A DNA stretch of 64,000 nucleotides, taken from Catonia carolina. Taxonomy: Eukaryota; Arthropoda; Insecta; Hemiptera; Achilidae. Below the pieces are notes generated by a model, which saw only the letters and a program-made list of their open reading frames with translations, was not told where the DNA came from and did no database searches. The stretch is from assembly GCA_035578175.1 (NCBI GenBank), contig JAQMRL010000003.1, positions 97,819,969 through 97,883,968 of the forward strand, in the 5' to 3' direction. Shown here one piece after another: positions 33,676 through 45,744 of the stretch (position 1 is its first letter; each line of letters begins with the position of its first letter). A program made the translations under genes and the position numbers.

Positions 33676-33960
33676 AAAAATGCATGCCTCGAGTCGAAAC
33701 ATTATTTCCCAATCTTCACATGAAGCCAAAATATAATTTTTTTAAATGACCGCCATATGAAAACGAAAAATGAGATTTCACTTCTTAAATATTCACATTG
33801 CAGAAAGAACTGTCATCTTTATTATACTTAAACTCCGATTTTTTATGTAAAGCCTGTATAAAGTAACAGACGTTTAAAAAGCACACTAAAAGAAAACCGG
33901 TAAGAACTGGGTTTTTTATACATAAATTGTTATATCTCCGACAAATCTTTAAATAAAACT

Positions 33961-34090
33961 CTCGTGAGAAATACTCAAACAACTTTCTCTTGCCAATGCA
34001 AATAATGAACATATAACCCACATTAGAAATAAAAAAACATTACCTCAAAAACATAACCTAATTTTAATCATGAGTGAATGACGCAAAGGC
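33961..34090 (-). mobile_element. H element 3'-end fragment
   Basis: Only the 3' ~130 bp remain (AACTTTCTCTTGCCAATGCA, CATAACCTAATTTTAATCAT, GAGTGAATGACGCAAA). Confidence 0.75.
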
Positions 34091-35171
34091 TTTAATTTCC
34101 TGTCGTGTTAAAATTGTTCCGTTCAGTCGTTTTTGAAATAGAGCTCTTTAAACACAACGGACTTCTTTCGTGCCTAGCACAATAAAAGTCTATAATGTAA
34201 GCCTACATTTCACAAAAACTAAGTTTTTGGGAAAATGTTACACAGTACCTCCTCATCAGCTCTTCAATCGTGAAATATATTGAAACCCTATTTTTTAATT
34301 TATGCAGTTAAATGGCGTAAACTGATAAATATTTAGGTGACATTTTTCCAGTAATTTGACACAACAATTTTCGTTTGCCTGTACCATAGAAAGAAAATTA
34401 CCCTTAATCCTAACCATAATTGTTATTATGTTTACAATAGTAAATAATAATAATAATAGTAATAAAAGAAAACCATAACAAGGAAAAGGCAAAAAGAACG
34501 ACAAAGTATATTCATTGTCAGATTAGAAAACAACAGCGAACGACAAAAGTTAACCAATTAAACTGTTGACACTGGTTCTTCAGCAGACCCAATAAGTGGT
34601 CCGTCTAAACCAATACAAAGACAAAATGAAATGCGTTACGAGGAGAAGAAATGCTCAATCAAATCAAAAGACCCAAGCAAGTACGTTCAGTAATACCGTT
34701 AAAAGAAAAACGGGCGATTGTGTGATGTGATCACAGGAACCAACCCAAATAAGCATACGATGGAAATCTGCAGCAGGCACTGGGGCAATGAGACACTGCA
34801 TGCACACCCCCATGCTGTCATTAACCCCATTGTCATGCAATATTCCCTCCTTCTCAACCAACCCCACGAACTAAGCTTCTCGCTACACTACTGTATTATT
34901 AATATTACTGCTTTTACTATTATTATTATTATTAATAATAATAATAAGGTGCCCCAGTAATAATGCTTTACTAAGCTTCAGCTGTCCTTTATACACGTGC
35001 TCAACGAATCAAGTACTTACCCTAACCAATACAGATTCAAGTGTCGAATACACGAAAGCATCTAAGCACAGTTCTACACATGCCACTGGCACATTGGTGA
35101 ACGGTACTAATCAATACTTTACCGAAAGTAGCGGCAACATGACAAAGAAACCAATTGGAACCATTCGATAC
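34091..35171. other. Unassigned; ATT microsatellites
   Basis: Includes ATT/AAT repeat tracts near 34445-34465 and 34916-34946, the latter a self-complementary (ATT)n(AAT)n. An 80-codon frame at 34718-34960 has no recognisable domain and is not called. Confidence 0.3.
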
Positions 35172-35181
35172 AGAAAATTAG

Positions 35182-36055
35182 TCGTTTAGGTCATCAGCCG
35201 AAAGACTGGCTTAAAACTCTAGAATAGTGATTCTCATCAACCTGGGGGTCGTTGTGATATTACGCGGGGGGGGGGGTCGCAAAACAATAATGAAATCATT
35301 AAATCATTTTATGAGAAAAAAATGATTTCTTATAAACTTACTAATTAAAAATTGTACATGTAATACGTACACTTACTTGTAAAGAAAAGAAATTAATCAT
35401 TAATGTGATGGTTGGATTTGTTTTTCATTTAAAATTTTTTCATACGTGGATCTTCGTTAGAAACATATAATTGTAAATTGTTCTCGAGTGGTATTTCTTT
35501 AAATACATATAATTAGTGCAGTTTGATTATAAAATAATATTTAAAAAACATTTTACATTTATAATTACAGTCAAAATTCAATTATTAATAGTAAGGCTTA
35601 CTATTGTTATCGGGAGAGAGAAGGAGTCGCGAAGTATTAATTTTATTTATTTTTACTATTTGGAGGTCGCGGAGCAAAAAAGGTTTAGAATCACTGCTCT
35701 AGAAGCTTTACTAAGTAAAACCAGAAGTGTAGTTTACATTTGCCTTCCTCACCGAGTTTAAAAGTATGCTTATCAGCATGCCAAGCCCTCCAAAAAGCAT
35801 CAACCTTTCCATCCTGCAAATTACACCTTCACTTCATTCACAACAGGGCCTGGGTGTATGATGAAATTCCTTACTCTCAGAGGAGATAACTCTGACTAGT
35901 GTATTTTACACCTCTATCTCTTCTGTTCTTAAATGCTTCAGTTATAAAATTGGCTGACCATGTGGTAAGAAACAGAATTTTATTATTTTTTGTAGCTCTG
36001 GAACTAGCAGATCGAATGTAAATAATTTAACACTCCACCTGCCATGTTATGGGCA
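35182..36055 (-). repeat. S1 SINE carrying a hAT insertion
   Basis: S1 flanked by a perfect 10-bp duplication AGAAAATTAG (35172-35181 and 36056-36065). Subtracting the hAT element and one target copy leaves about 394 bp, the normal S1 length, so nothing else was lost or gained. Confidence 0.92.
35225..35696. mobile_element. hAT-type MITE inside S1, 472 bp
   Basis: Ends TAGTGATTCTCATCAACCTG and (right, reversed) CAGTGATTCTAAACCTTTTT are followed by a perfect 8-bp duplication CTCTAGAA (35217-35224 and 35697-35704). The body holds GGGGGTCG-type words at both ends, as in 'CAGTGNTTCTCAACC' hAT MITEs, and no transposase. Confidence 0.92.
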
Positions 36056-36089
36056 AGAAAATTAGGTTTTAATTAATTTTATTGGTCAG

Positions 36090-36205
36090 TGCGAATGGCA
36101 TCTATGCCACAAGTCGCGGGTTTGAGTTCAGACCAGATTAATCACCTCCTATCACAATCTGTATATAACCTTCACACTAGCCAAGACTTATGTAGGGTTA
36201 CATCA
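36090..36205 (+). repeat. tRNA-like SINE fragment
   Basis: GGTCAGTGCGAATGGCATCT then a B-box-like GCGGGTTTGAGTTC. It resembles S5-type heads but is too divergent for firm assignment. Confidence 0.45.
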
Positions 36206-36482
36206 ACACCGATATAACAATTAACCATTATTTTTACAAAAATATCTTGTACAGTCCAGTCAGTCAACTGGCAAAGAATGTTTTACAAATTAAATTACAC
36301 CAGTTCTAAGAACAACTTTATGAGGTGACTAAATGACAGGTATATGAATATCACTAATCGGTGTTCCTGTACATATCCTTGTCAATACACGCCCAACACC
36401 CACAGAGAAACAGCGAACAACTTAATAATTCACAACAATGAATAATTCCCGCAAACAAATATGACAAAAGGAAAACTTTTAA

Positions 36483-37235
36483 GGTGGTTCACACCGAATT
36501 CGATCTGCGTCCTCCGTTCCCGGCAAATGAACACACTCCGATTTTAAGTGCAATTTTCCCTGTCACACAGAATGTAGTCAGTTCATTCGGTCAGTCGTGA
36601 GTTCTTCATTAAAAGAGAAAGGAGCTGTTACTCTATTGTTGTTATCTCTACGTCCGTTGGCGTAGTGTTTATCGCAACTGGCTTTTACGCCGGGGTCCCG
36701 GGTTCGATTCCCGGTCAGGTCTGGCATTTTTTCATCACTCATTTCCATACACCATCATTCTCCACCATCAGCATTAGCAGAAATTGCAAAACAGTTCGAA
36801 GTAAAACAATAAAAATCTTAAAAACAAAGAAAAAACGTAGGGTGGGTACACGATATAAACAAAAACCTATTAAAGTTTGGAGAGTATAATAACCTATGTA
36901 AAAGAACTTTCATCACATGAAGACCGCTTTTACAAATATTTTCATGTCCTATGTTTAATAAATAACGACAGCAACGAACTGCCTCAATGAACTTTTCTGT
37001 TTCGAGTGACATATCACAAATTTGTGATAAACAGTAGTTCAATTTATAAGACGATCACGTTTGGATCGCAATGCGTTCAGTTTCAAACTGTCCGGTAGAA
37101 GCGATTAGTTTCTGCCGGCGCGATCAGAACGCACTCTGTGTGCCACGCTTCGCAACTAACCACAGCATTCAAATTATATTTGCACGCTATTATCACTTGC
37201 CCGGAACGCAGGACGTAGATCGCATTCTGTGTAGC
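36483..37235. mobile_element. Inverted-repeat element with nested S5
   Basis: Left GATCTGCGTCCTCCGTTCCC and right (reversed) GATCTACGTCCTGCGTTCCG lie in ~45-bp imperfect inverted ends (36483-36530 and 37190-37235). The inner parts are GC-richer (TGCCGGCGCGATCAGAACGC). An S5 SINE occupies 36650-36812. Target duplication not resolved. Confidence 0.6.
36650..36812 (+). repeat. S5 SINE
   Basis: CGTCCGTTGGCGTAGTGTTT, GCAACTGGCTTTTACGCCGG, B-box GGGTTCGATTCCCGG, TCTGGCATTTTTTCATCACT, and an S3-like tail (CATCAGCATTAGCAGAAATT). Confidence 0.85.
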
Positions 37236-37282
37236 AGTCCCTTTAACTTACGTATAAACACAAAACGAGATTATATCACTAT

Positions 37283-37607
37283 CTTCCACCGGGTTGGCCT
37301 AGAGGTAACGTCGTCGCCAAAATCAGCTGTTTAACAGCTGATTTTCGGAGACGAAGGTTTCTGGTTCTAATCCTAGTAAAGGCAGTTACTTTTATTCGGA
37401 TTTGAATACTAGACAGTGGTTACCGGTGTACTTTGATGGTTGGGGTTCAATTAACCATACTCTCTCAGGAATGGTCGGCCTGGGTCTGTTCAAGACTACA
37501 CCTCATTTACACGTCATACACATCATCCTCATCTCATTGGATCATGGGGTTGCTTATTGTTCTAAATTGAACAGATTGCAACGTACACAAATTAGGATTT
37601 TAAAAAA
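37283..37607 (+). repeat. S2 SINE, full length
   Basis: Head CCACCGGGTTGGCCTAGAGG, hairpin AATCAGCTGTTTAACAGCTGATT, GAGACGAAGGTTTCTGGTTC, tail GAACAGATTGCAACGTACAC and A-run. An 8-bp duplication ATCACTAT lies at 37275-37282 and 37608-37615. Confidence 0.9.
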
Positions 37608-37639
37608 ATCACTATTTTAGATGCATACAAATGCGAAAA

Positions 37640-37945
37640 ATCTATTTCTTTTTGCTTTTACGGGCTCATTGGACCACTCGAATCAAATTTAGAAATCCTT
37701 CTTGGTTTAGTTTTAGGATTCTTATGCTTTTCCCAATAATTCTTCATATTTTGATATCTAATCTGTCTGATTTTATCTTAACAAATCATTGACTACGGAG
37801 CTCGAGTTTTTTTGAATCTTAATGTTTTTTAATCTTGTGTCTTTATCTTTAAGCAACTTACGCTGTTTTTTCTAAAAGATCTTGGTCTGCAATGTTAAGT
37901 TCTTGCATATTACCTTGCTTTACTTCGGCCAACCACCTTGGATGA
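37640..37945 (-). pseudogene. LINE 3'-terminal coding remnant
   Basis: Inverse of the plus-strand relic at 41690-42110: shared words include GGTGGTTGGCCGAAGTAAAG, TTATTGGGAAAAGCATAAGA and GATTCGAGTGGTCCAATGAG. Conceptual reading ends KNYWEKHKNP..KPRRISKFDSSGPMSP, a basic LINE-like C-terminus. Confidence 0.5.
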
Positions 37946-37949
37946 TTAA

Positions 37950-38050
37950 TTTATATTTATATATAAATTAATAATATATATAAATATATATATATTATAT
38001 AAATATATTTATATTTATATAAATATATATAAATTAATTTATATATTTAT
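37950..38050. repeat. Self-complementary AT tract
   Basis: About 100 bp of alternating A/T (ATATATAAATATATATATAT) with strong inverted symmetry (AAATTAATTTATATT). S1 inserted into its right part, duplicating TATATATTTAT. Confidence 0.8.
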
Positions 38051-38443
38051 GTTGTTTAGGTCAACAGCCGAAATGCTGGTTTGAACCTCTAGAGGTTTTA
38101 CTAAGTAAAACGAGGAGTGAGGTGGTTTACAATTGCCTTCCTCACTGAGTGGAAAAGTACGCTTATCAGCATGCCAGGCCCTCTGAAAAGCACATATTTT
38201 CCACTCTGTAAATGACACCTTTACTTCATTCACCACAGGGTTTGGCTGTACAATGAAATTCATTACTTTCAGAGGAGATAACTCTGATTAGTGTCACAGT
38301 ACACCTCTACCTCTTCTGTTCTTAAATGATTCAGTCATTTAATTGGCTGACCATGTGACAAGAAACAGAACTATTTATTTTAGCCCTGCAACGAACAAAT
38401 TGAGTGTAAATAATTTGACACTCCACCTGTCTGTTATGGGCAG
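38051..38443 (-). repeat. S1 SINE, full length (393 bp)
   Basis: Perfect 11-bp duplication TATATATTTAT at 38040-38050 and 38444-38454 fixes the ends. It has the 'GAGTGGAAAATATGTG' subfamily sequence. A 74-codon sense frame is open. Confidence 0.92.
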
Positions 38444-38454
38444 TATATATTTAT

Positions 38455-39705
38455 ATTTAACCAATTAATTTATATTAGAAAATAAATATGTTGAATTTAA
38501 ATCATATTTTTTTTAAAACACGTATTGACATAATTTTTTCGAAAATATTATTTTGTATGTTTTATAGATTACAAAATAATAACAATCTACAAGTATTTAA
38601 AAACGACGATGTAGCCAACGTATACGTATATTAGGCTATAATGACCAAGTCATTCAATTCACATTGATAAGTAGGTCAGGTCAAAACCGACAACGAAATT
38701 CGGCCAATTTTTATTTTATTATTCTTTTTTTATTACTAATGTTAATATTAAATAACTGATTTAATAGCTTTATAAATACGCTACAATAATAAAATTGACC
38801 CTGATAAGGTTGTTTAACGACAATGAAACAAAAATTAGGCCGTAATTTCGCAAAATTACCGCCATATACATATTCTAAAACTACATTAATTTAATTAAAA
38901 GACTTCATTAAAGAAAAGTCAAAAAACTAATTTTCTACAATAGTACCTTTTACGCTGTTTTAATTCTAAAAAATTTCCTGAATTCAAACATGTATTTCTT
39001 CATACTTAATGATTTTTTTTAAGCTTTGCTCATCTCCGCCAATTCTCTTCTTTTCACAGACAAATAGAATGTTGTGTTTTACTCGTATATCATACTTTAT
39101 TGTTTCCGTTAGTGGCCATACTAATTAAGTTTACGGTCGTCATTTTGGAATGCGTTAATATTTTTGAAATCTGTTTTCACCAAAACGCTGATAATTTAAA
39201 TATCTTTAAAATAATGTATGAACTGAACAACAATTGTTTACATTTGAAAATATTGAGATTGGAACCAATTACCCTCAGTTTAAGGGACACGCTATATTTG
39301 AATGGAAATGGTTTTATTTTTAATGGATTCCTTGGGTATGATTTGGAGGGGAATACATTTTTTTTTTAACTTTCTAAGACAAATCGTTCTTCCATTATTG
39401 AATTGTAACAATTTACGTGCTCCACCCTGTATAAAAAGAAATATAATTTTAGGCAGATTATTACGGGGGTTAAAGATACCACAAATATCTCTTTTTGAGT
39501 TCAGAAAATGTAGTGTCATTTAGCGTCACTAAACCCATTCTTGAGAAAATTTGATTTAAAAAAAATAACTGTAAAAGTGCTCTTGATACCGGGCCAACAC
39601 ATGAATAATTCTGAACACCTCTCAAAGTCCGTTGAGGAAACGTTAATTTTTATAATTTTGTATATTTATTAAGTCATCCACCCTGTTTACGGAATACGCG
39701 TAGTA
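38455..39705. other. Unassigned; one foldback end at ~39039-39066
   Basis: Mostly AT-rich. 39039-39066 resembles the end of the foldback element at 21.9 kb. CCACCCTGT words occur near 39422 and 39668, suggesting worn DNA-transposon ends. Frames at 39100-39370 have no recognisable domain. Confidence 0.35.
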
Positions 39706-40209
39706 ATGTATGGTACTTTATTACTATCATTCCATGTGACATTCACTCTACGTAGACGAACGTGCCCACCAGTTGTACTTAATGACATTATGGTGCCACA
39801 GTCAGAAGATGCGAAGTACCTGGGGCTTCATCTGGACCGCCGACTGACGTGGAAGAAACACATTTTGACGAAACGAAGACAATTGGACTTAAAATTGAAA
39901 AATATGCTTTGGTTAACTGGGAGACGCTCACAACTGTCAATCAAAACTGACGCAATACAACTCTGGAGGACAACAAAAAATACCAATATTGACATTTTAG
40001 AACGTTTTCAAACAGTATTATTACGATCATTTCTAAGGATACCATGGTACATACGAAATAAATATAGGCCTATCTATAACGACTTAAGACTTAACTCAGT
40101 AAAACAGGAAATTACACGATTTAGCAAAATATACGAACAAAGACTAAACGGACATCCGAATCATCTCGCGATAAACTTACTGGACAACAGCGACTATACG
40201 TTTACATGA
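39706..40209 (+). pseudogene. Jockey-type LINE ORF2, C-terminal part
   Basis: 167 open codons that match the post-catalytic part of jockey-clade reverse transcriptases: FTLRRRTCPPVVLND, then a KYLGLHLDRRLTWKKHI block (typical downstream 'thumb' motif), IQLWRT, ILERFQ..LLRSFLRIPWYIRN and EITRFSKIYEQRLNGHPNHLA. The segment between SIKTDA and IQLW seems ~15 residues shorter than usual in this clade. The catalytic (F/Y)xDD region and endonuclease are missing, so it is a 5'-truncated copy. Confidence 0.85.
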
Positions 40210-40510
40210 CTTAACAGATACAATGAGTTGGATTTATTTAACAGATTCGAACACAATTAACTTTTTATTACAGATATTTTTATGTGTATATGTACAAATA
40301 CTTTTTTTATTTCAATTTAGAATCATTTCAAAATTAATTAATTTTTTAAATTACAAAAGGTTATCTGTACAATTTTTATTAATGTACACCTATACAGTTG
40401 TTGAAATTTTGTCTCTTTTATGTTAACCTTATTACTTATTGTTCTTGTTTCTTTATAGCAGACAAGATTGTAATTTTGCTGATTTGAAAACAATAAAAAT
40501 AAAAATTTAT
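40210..40510 (+). mobile_element. Jockey LINE 3' end and tail
   Basis: Short residual coding (NRYNELDLFNRFEHN), then a 3' UTR ending GAAAACAATAAAAATAAAAA. The A-rich terminus abuts a truncated S1. Confidence 0.6.
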
Positions 40511-40520
40511 GTATTAAAAC

Positions 40521-40783
40521 AAAAGAGGTGTAAAAGACACTAATCTGAACTATCTCCTCTGAAAGTAATGAATTTCATTATACAGCCAGACCAAGTGGTG
40601 AATAAAGTGAAGGTTTCATTTCCAGAGTGAAAAATATGTATTTTTCGGAAGGCCTGGCATGCTGATAAGCATTATACTTTACAACTCAGTGAGGAAACCA
40701 ATGGTAAACCACCTCACTCCTCGTTTTACCTAGTAAAACCTCTACAGGTTCAAACACACCTTTCCGCAGATGACGCAAACAAC
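40521..40783 (+). repeat. S1 SINE, 5'-truncated
   Basis: Begins at AAAAGAGGTGTAAAAGACAC and ends TGACGCAAACAACATT. It mixes diagnostic bases of both S1 subfamilies (AAAATATGTATTTTTCGG with CTTTACAACTCAGTG). Confidence 0.88.
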
Positions 40784-40813
40784 ATTTAAACAGTAACTAA
40801 AGTTAAAAAAAAA

Positions 40814-40930
40814 AAACTGGTCGCCTCCGAGACCCACTGGTTAGGTATAGAGCAGAAATTTCGAGTTCGATTCCTGGATAGGGTTTGGAAAATTATAACA
40901 CATTCAAACCACCGTTCGTTTTTTAACACA
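40814..40930 (+). repeat. S4 SINE, tail missing
   Basis: TCGCCTCCGAGACCCACTGG, B-box-like CGAGTTCGATTCCTGG, TTTGGAAAATTATAACACAT. The usual TCGCTAATGACC tail is not present. Confidence 0.75.
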
Positions 40931-41689
40931 AAATTATCGAAAATTACCAAAATTTTATGCTAATTTAAATTAAATAAATTAAATCTTAATAACTAAAATA
41001 ATAAACAGGGTTTGAATTTTTAAACAATTTCGCAAACTGTTAGAAAAAGATGAAAAATAAATATTGGAAATGATTAATACAAAGAAATATATGTGATACA
41101 CGCATCATTCTTTAGCAGAAGACTGACTATACGACTAAAATACAAAACTACATGTTAAATTTATTTAAGTACCAAAAACGACATATATATATATATAATG
41201 TTATTTATGACAGAATCCCTACGCCCTGTTCGGAGTCATTATAGATTACATAAGAGGATGGTGACATATGGAACATTAGGAAATACGCGCCAAAAAGGTA
41301 ACCCGAATAAGCACTCTGCACCCCACAAAAAATTACACATAAATAAAATCAAGCCCCTTCAAACACACATAAAAGCGCGCGAACACGTTCAATTAAATGA
41401 ATAATAATTCGCATTAGCTTACCGTGCTAGTACAAAACCATTCTATTCATTTATAATAATTATTAATAAAAACTGTAACATTAAAATTTTTTAAGCGAAC
41501 TAGGAGCTGTTAAAATTGGTTTAAATAAACAAAAAAACCTCGTTAGTATCACTTAAAACATTAACACCCTCCTGTTTTTAAATTCTTCAGACATTTATTT
41601 GACTCAAAAGTAGAAAATAAACAAAATTTAGAGAGCTTTGAAACTTTATATAAATACAGATTCAATATCTAGATCTTAATTTTAATTCT
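40931..41689. other. Unassigned AT-rich stretch
   Basis: A short (AT)n lies at 41183-41198. A 68-codon frame at 41198-41404 has no recognisable domain. Confidence 0.25.
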
Positions 41690-42110
41690 GAACTGTACCA
41701 TGAAATCAAGCCAATTACTGACATCATGAGGAAGAAACGAATTTCTTTCTTCGGGCATTAACTTAGAATACCGGACAATCGAGTAACTAAACAACTCATT
41801 TCTATAATTAACTCGTCGAAAATGCTCCAAGGTGGTTGGCCGAAGTAAAGCAAGATTTGCAAGAACTTAAAACTGCAGAACAAGATCTTTTAGAAAAATC
41901 TGAACAGCTAAAGTTGTTTAAAGATATAAATACACAAGATTCGTCGAAAAACTCGAGCTCCGTCGTCAATGATTTGTACAGATAAAATCAGACGGATCAG
42001 ATCCCAAAATATAAAGAATTATTGGGAAAAGCGTAAGAATCCTACAACCAAACCAAGAAGAATTTCTAAATTTGATTCAAGTGGTCCAATGAGGCCGTAA
42101 AAGCAAAAAA
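41690..42110 (+). pseudogene. LINE 3'-terminal coding remnant
   Basis: Reading across stops gives EMKPITDIMRKKRISFFGH, then RIPDNRVTKQLISII, then GGWPK and, at the end, KNYWEKRKNPTTKPRRISK. The FGH..R-(M/I)-P-D-N-R pattern is typical of LINE ORF2 C-termini. Related to 37640-37945, in opposite orientation. Confidence 0.55.
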
Positions 42111-42125
42111 AAATTTTTTTAAATA

Positions 42126-42977
42126 CAGTCAAACTTCTATAACTCAAATCCACAAAGGCCGGCCGCATTGGCGTAGTTGGTAACGTGCTCGCCTCTCACC
42201 ATGCGATCTTGGGTTCGAATCCCATTCAGACACAGCATATTTTCATACGTTACAAAAAAAAATAATTTCATCCTTCACCGTCTGCATTAGCAGTGATTGC
42301 AGAACAGTCGGACGTTAAAAAAAATCCACAAGGGAATGGGGAAAATAATTAGAGTTACAGAAAAATAACAAAAACAACATTCCACATAGGCTAATACAGT
42401 AGCCTACAATATGTTCAATATGTAGGCCTACTGGACATGCGTAACGACGTACTTAATACAGTAGGCCTAATGTACGTTGCATTTAGCTTATCTATTGGCT
42501 ACAGTGTTCAGTACTGTACATATTGTATACAGTATTCCAAAATTAGACTATTTTACAGTAGACAATATGCTCAATAAAGTACATTGTACCGACAAACTAT
42601 GGTTCTATAGTTATGTGGTCGACCAAAAATTCGTCCATCCAAATAAATTAATTGTTTTGGTATAAGCCTGTTTGCCTTCAGGCCTATACAAAAGGCAACC
42701 AGATGACTTTGAGGGTCTGTACCCTTTTATGGTCGAAAATTTCCTTTTATAATAAAAGAAGCAACACTGTACTTATACTTTTCAAAAAACCAAAAACACT
42801 ATTTTGAGAATTATGTTGCAGTACATATTTTTGTCAAAAAACGAAATAAAAGTTCGACTTAGAGATACGGCGGAATTCCGAGTTATAAATGGATTTTTAC
42901 ATAGCAAATATGGAAGGTTAAAGGGAACTGAAATTCAATTCGAGATATAGAAAATTCAAGTTACATACGTTCGACTG
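42126..42977. mobile_element. pogo-like MITE with nested S3, 852 bp
   Basis: Left end CAGTCAAACTTCTATAACTC and right end (reversed) CAGTCGAACGTATGTAACTT are imperfect inverted repeats, flanked by TA (42124-42125 and 42978-42979). Internal words GAGTTACAGAAAA and CGAGATATAGAAAA repeat the terminal theme. No transposase seen. Confidence 0.78.
42156..42321 (+). repeat. S3 SINE inserted in pogo-like MITE
   Basis: GGCCGGCCGCATTGGCGTAG to AGTCGGACGTTAAAA with a perfect 10-bp duplication AAATCCACAA (42146-42155 and 42322-42331). This is the cleanest full-length S3 in the window (166 bp). Confidence 0.94.
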
Positions 42978-42979
42978 TA

Positions 42980-43737
42980 TTTACGTCTGTAGGCCTATAT
43001 CTATGGAACAGATTAAATAAACTAATTAAGTAACATAAACTTAAAAAACTGTATTATATGGATGCCAAAAAAACGTTTTTAACAATAAACTCAATAAAAT
43101 TTTTAAAAAAATTAAAAAGGGTTCATTATATAAAAAATATACATAATATTAATAATAACGAACTAAGAAAATTAAACGGTCATTAAAAATTCACTTACAT
43201 TCAACACAAAAGGGTAGAAAAGTAAAGGGTAAGAAAGGTAATTCTGTGCTTGTAGTATACAAGAAAGAAGAGAATGTTGAAAGTTTTTGCAAGACGGAGA
43301 GAATGAATAGCCAGAAGGGGTTACAATACCTTCAAAGAGCGGCAATAATAAAAAAAGAAAGGATTTTTGGAACTACGGTACCATAATTTTACGATAGATT
43401 TTTTCACTCATCGTTGCACTTTTAAAAAAGAAGGAATTAAAAGATCATAAGCTGTAAATAAATAATTTATTAGAAATAAAGAAATCAATGAGCACTGACT
43501 CCCCCCCCCCCCCCCCGGTAACCTCATTGGTTCCTCCCGGTTCATACATGGATTTTTTCGCTAAAATTCACCATAGGACTATAAGGGGAAGGGGTCAAAA
43601 TTTTTTATTTTACTAATGTAAATCTTCGACCTACTTTCTCAGCAGTTTTTAAAGATATTGACATCAAACTTTTACCTCATATTCTGTGTAATCAAACTCA
43701 ATTTTTAGAAAATGAAATTTACCACACAGTAATTTCA
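42980..43737. other. Unassigned; C16 homopolymer
   Basis: Contains a run of 16 C at 43501-43516. No gene or repeat end is recognised. Confidence 0.3.
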
Positions 43738-43885
43738 CCCATAACAGACAGGTGGAGTGTTATTATTTGCACTCGATACGTTAGTTCCTGGGCTACAAAA
43801 AATATTTCTGTTTCTAATCACATGCTCAGCCAATTATATGACTGAACTATTTAAGAAGAGAGGGGTAGAGGTGTAGAAGACACTA

Positions 43886-44107
43886 TAATAGAACTACTGT
43901 AAGATTGCGGTGAGATCTAGCCAATAACAGCCAAGGTCGGGTGTGAGTTTGCCGCTTGGCTGTCATACTCCGTACCATAACGTAACGTGAACAGCGGGAC
44001 CACAACGTGACAACGCAAGATACGGCAGCCAAAAGTCAATTGGCTATGTGCTGTATTCTAGGCCACTATGCTCCGCCTTCATCTGCAGTCTTTCATTCGT
44101 CCGAATA
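43886..44107. other. GC-richer insert of ~220 bp in S1
   Basis: Sequence absent from other S1 copies and compositionally different from its surroundings (TCATACTCCGTACCATAACG, AACAGCGGGACCACAACGTG). S1 bases GACACTA…AGTCA are split by it. No clear inverted ends or target duplication. Origin unknown. Confidence 0.55.
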
Positions 44108-45411
44108 TAGTCAAGAGTTATCTCTTCTGAAAGTATTCAACTTCATCATTATAAAACCAGACCTTGCGGTGAATGAAGTGAAGATGTGTCATTTGCAGGG
44201 CGGAAATAAGATGGTTTACAAAGAACCTGTCATGCTGATAAGCATAATTTTCTACACAGTGAGGAAGGCATGGTAAACCTCACTCCTCGTTTTACTTAGT
44301 AAAGCCTCTAAAGCAACAGTTCCCACAGTAAAGAGGGGTGAAGACACGTCAACGGGGGCGCGGGACCTCGAGATAGCTTCAGCGTCCAAAACGGATTCCT
44401 TCAGTGTCAACATAGACCCTGCCCGAAGGACTTCAAAAACAAGCTTTAGAAATAAAAAATGATTCTGCTGCCAAGTACGATTTTGATAAAATTGACAAAT
44501 AATCATTTTGGGTTAAGTTTTATAAAGTGTACACCAGTATATCATAGCAAGCGCTGCAACTGAAGAGCTCCTTTCCAAACGCCACTAAGTTCAAAATTGT
44601 GATTTTCCAGGAAATATTTTTTTTTTTTTAAATTAGGCTCAGCCACTTAAATTTGTTAATGATTACTATGTATTTTCACTATTTGTACATTAATAGATAA
44701 GTGTACTAGTCAATTTGGCCTTTTTTCAAAAAAATTTACTAATTTATCACACTTTTTTCCCAAAAGTGCACTGAAGTCGATGGACTTAGTGTACTTTGGG
44801 AAACATACCTAACAGACTATGTATAATGTAAAAAAAATTACTGTAAGTTATTTCACAAGTGTAAGGAATAATTTTTAAATAACTTTCAAATAAAACGCTT
44901 AGAATCTTTTAACTTATACGAGTACATATAAAATGTTATTATTATTAATTATACATAACTAAAGCCTGGATATAATAAAATTAACAGATAGCCTACATCT
45001 ACTTTTTGAAAACTTATCCTATGTAAAAAACGTCTTCTGAACTGAAAATATTAGACGAGCCTAAAAAAATAATTGTTTCGGTCTATACTAAGTTACCTAT
45101 TTACTTTTATTAAAAAAACTTAAAATACACGAAAACACGCACTTAACTCGTATGACAACAGTAACCTCATGACACTCATCACGACAATAATGTAGCGGGC
45201 TCACCGTGAGCACATGCGCGGGTGACATAATAGAGTTTGGAAAAAAACAAAAATGGACTTTGTAGAGCTTTTGGAAAAAATCCAATATTCCCAAATGTTA
45301 TTTTGTAGCCTTTAGTGGGTTTAGGAAAAAACTACTGTACCAATCAATGTGCCTGTGCCTTCTGAACAATAAAAAGTCAATATCTTTAAAAATTTGATTA
45401 GTGGGTTTTGG

Positions 45412-45743
45412 GTTTTAACCCACCGGGTTGGTCTAGAGGTAAAATCGTCGCCAAAGTCAGCTGTTTAACAGCTGATTTTCGGAGACGAAGGTTCCTGGTT
45501 CAAATCCCAGTGAAGGTAGTTACTTTTATACGGATCTGAATGCTAGACAGTGGTTACCGGTGTACTTTGTTGGTTTGGGTTCAATTAACCATACTCTCTC
45601 AGGAATGGTCGACCTGAGTCTGTACAAGACTACACCTCATTTACACGTCATACACATCATTCTCATCTCATTGGGTCATGGGGTGGCTTATTGTTCTGAA
45701 TTGAACAGTTTGCAACGTACACACATTAAGGATTACAAAAAAA
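45412..45743 (+). repeat. S2 SINE inside hAT element
   Basis: Full S2 (CCACCGGGTTGGTCTAGAGG … GCAACGTACACACATTAAGG) with an 11-bp duplication GTGGGTTTTGG at 45401-45411 and 45744-45754. Confidence 0.92.
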
Positions 45744-45744
45744 G

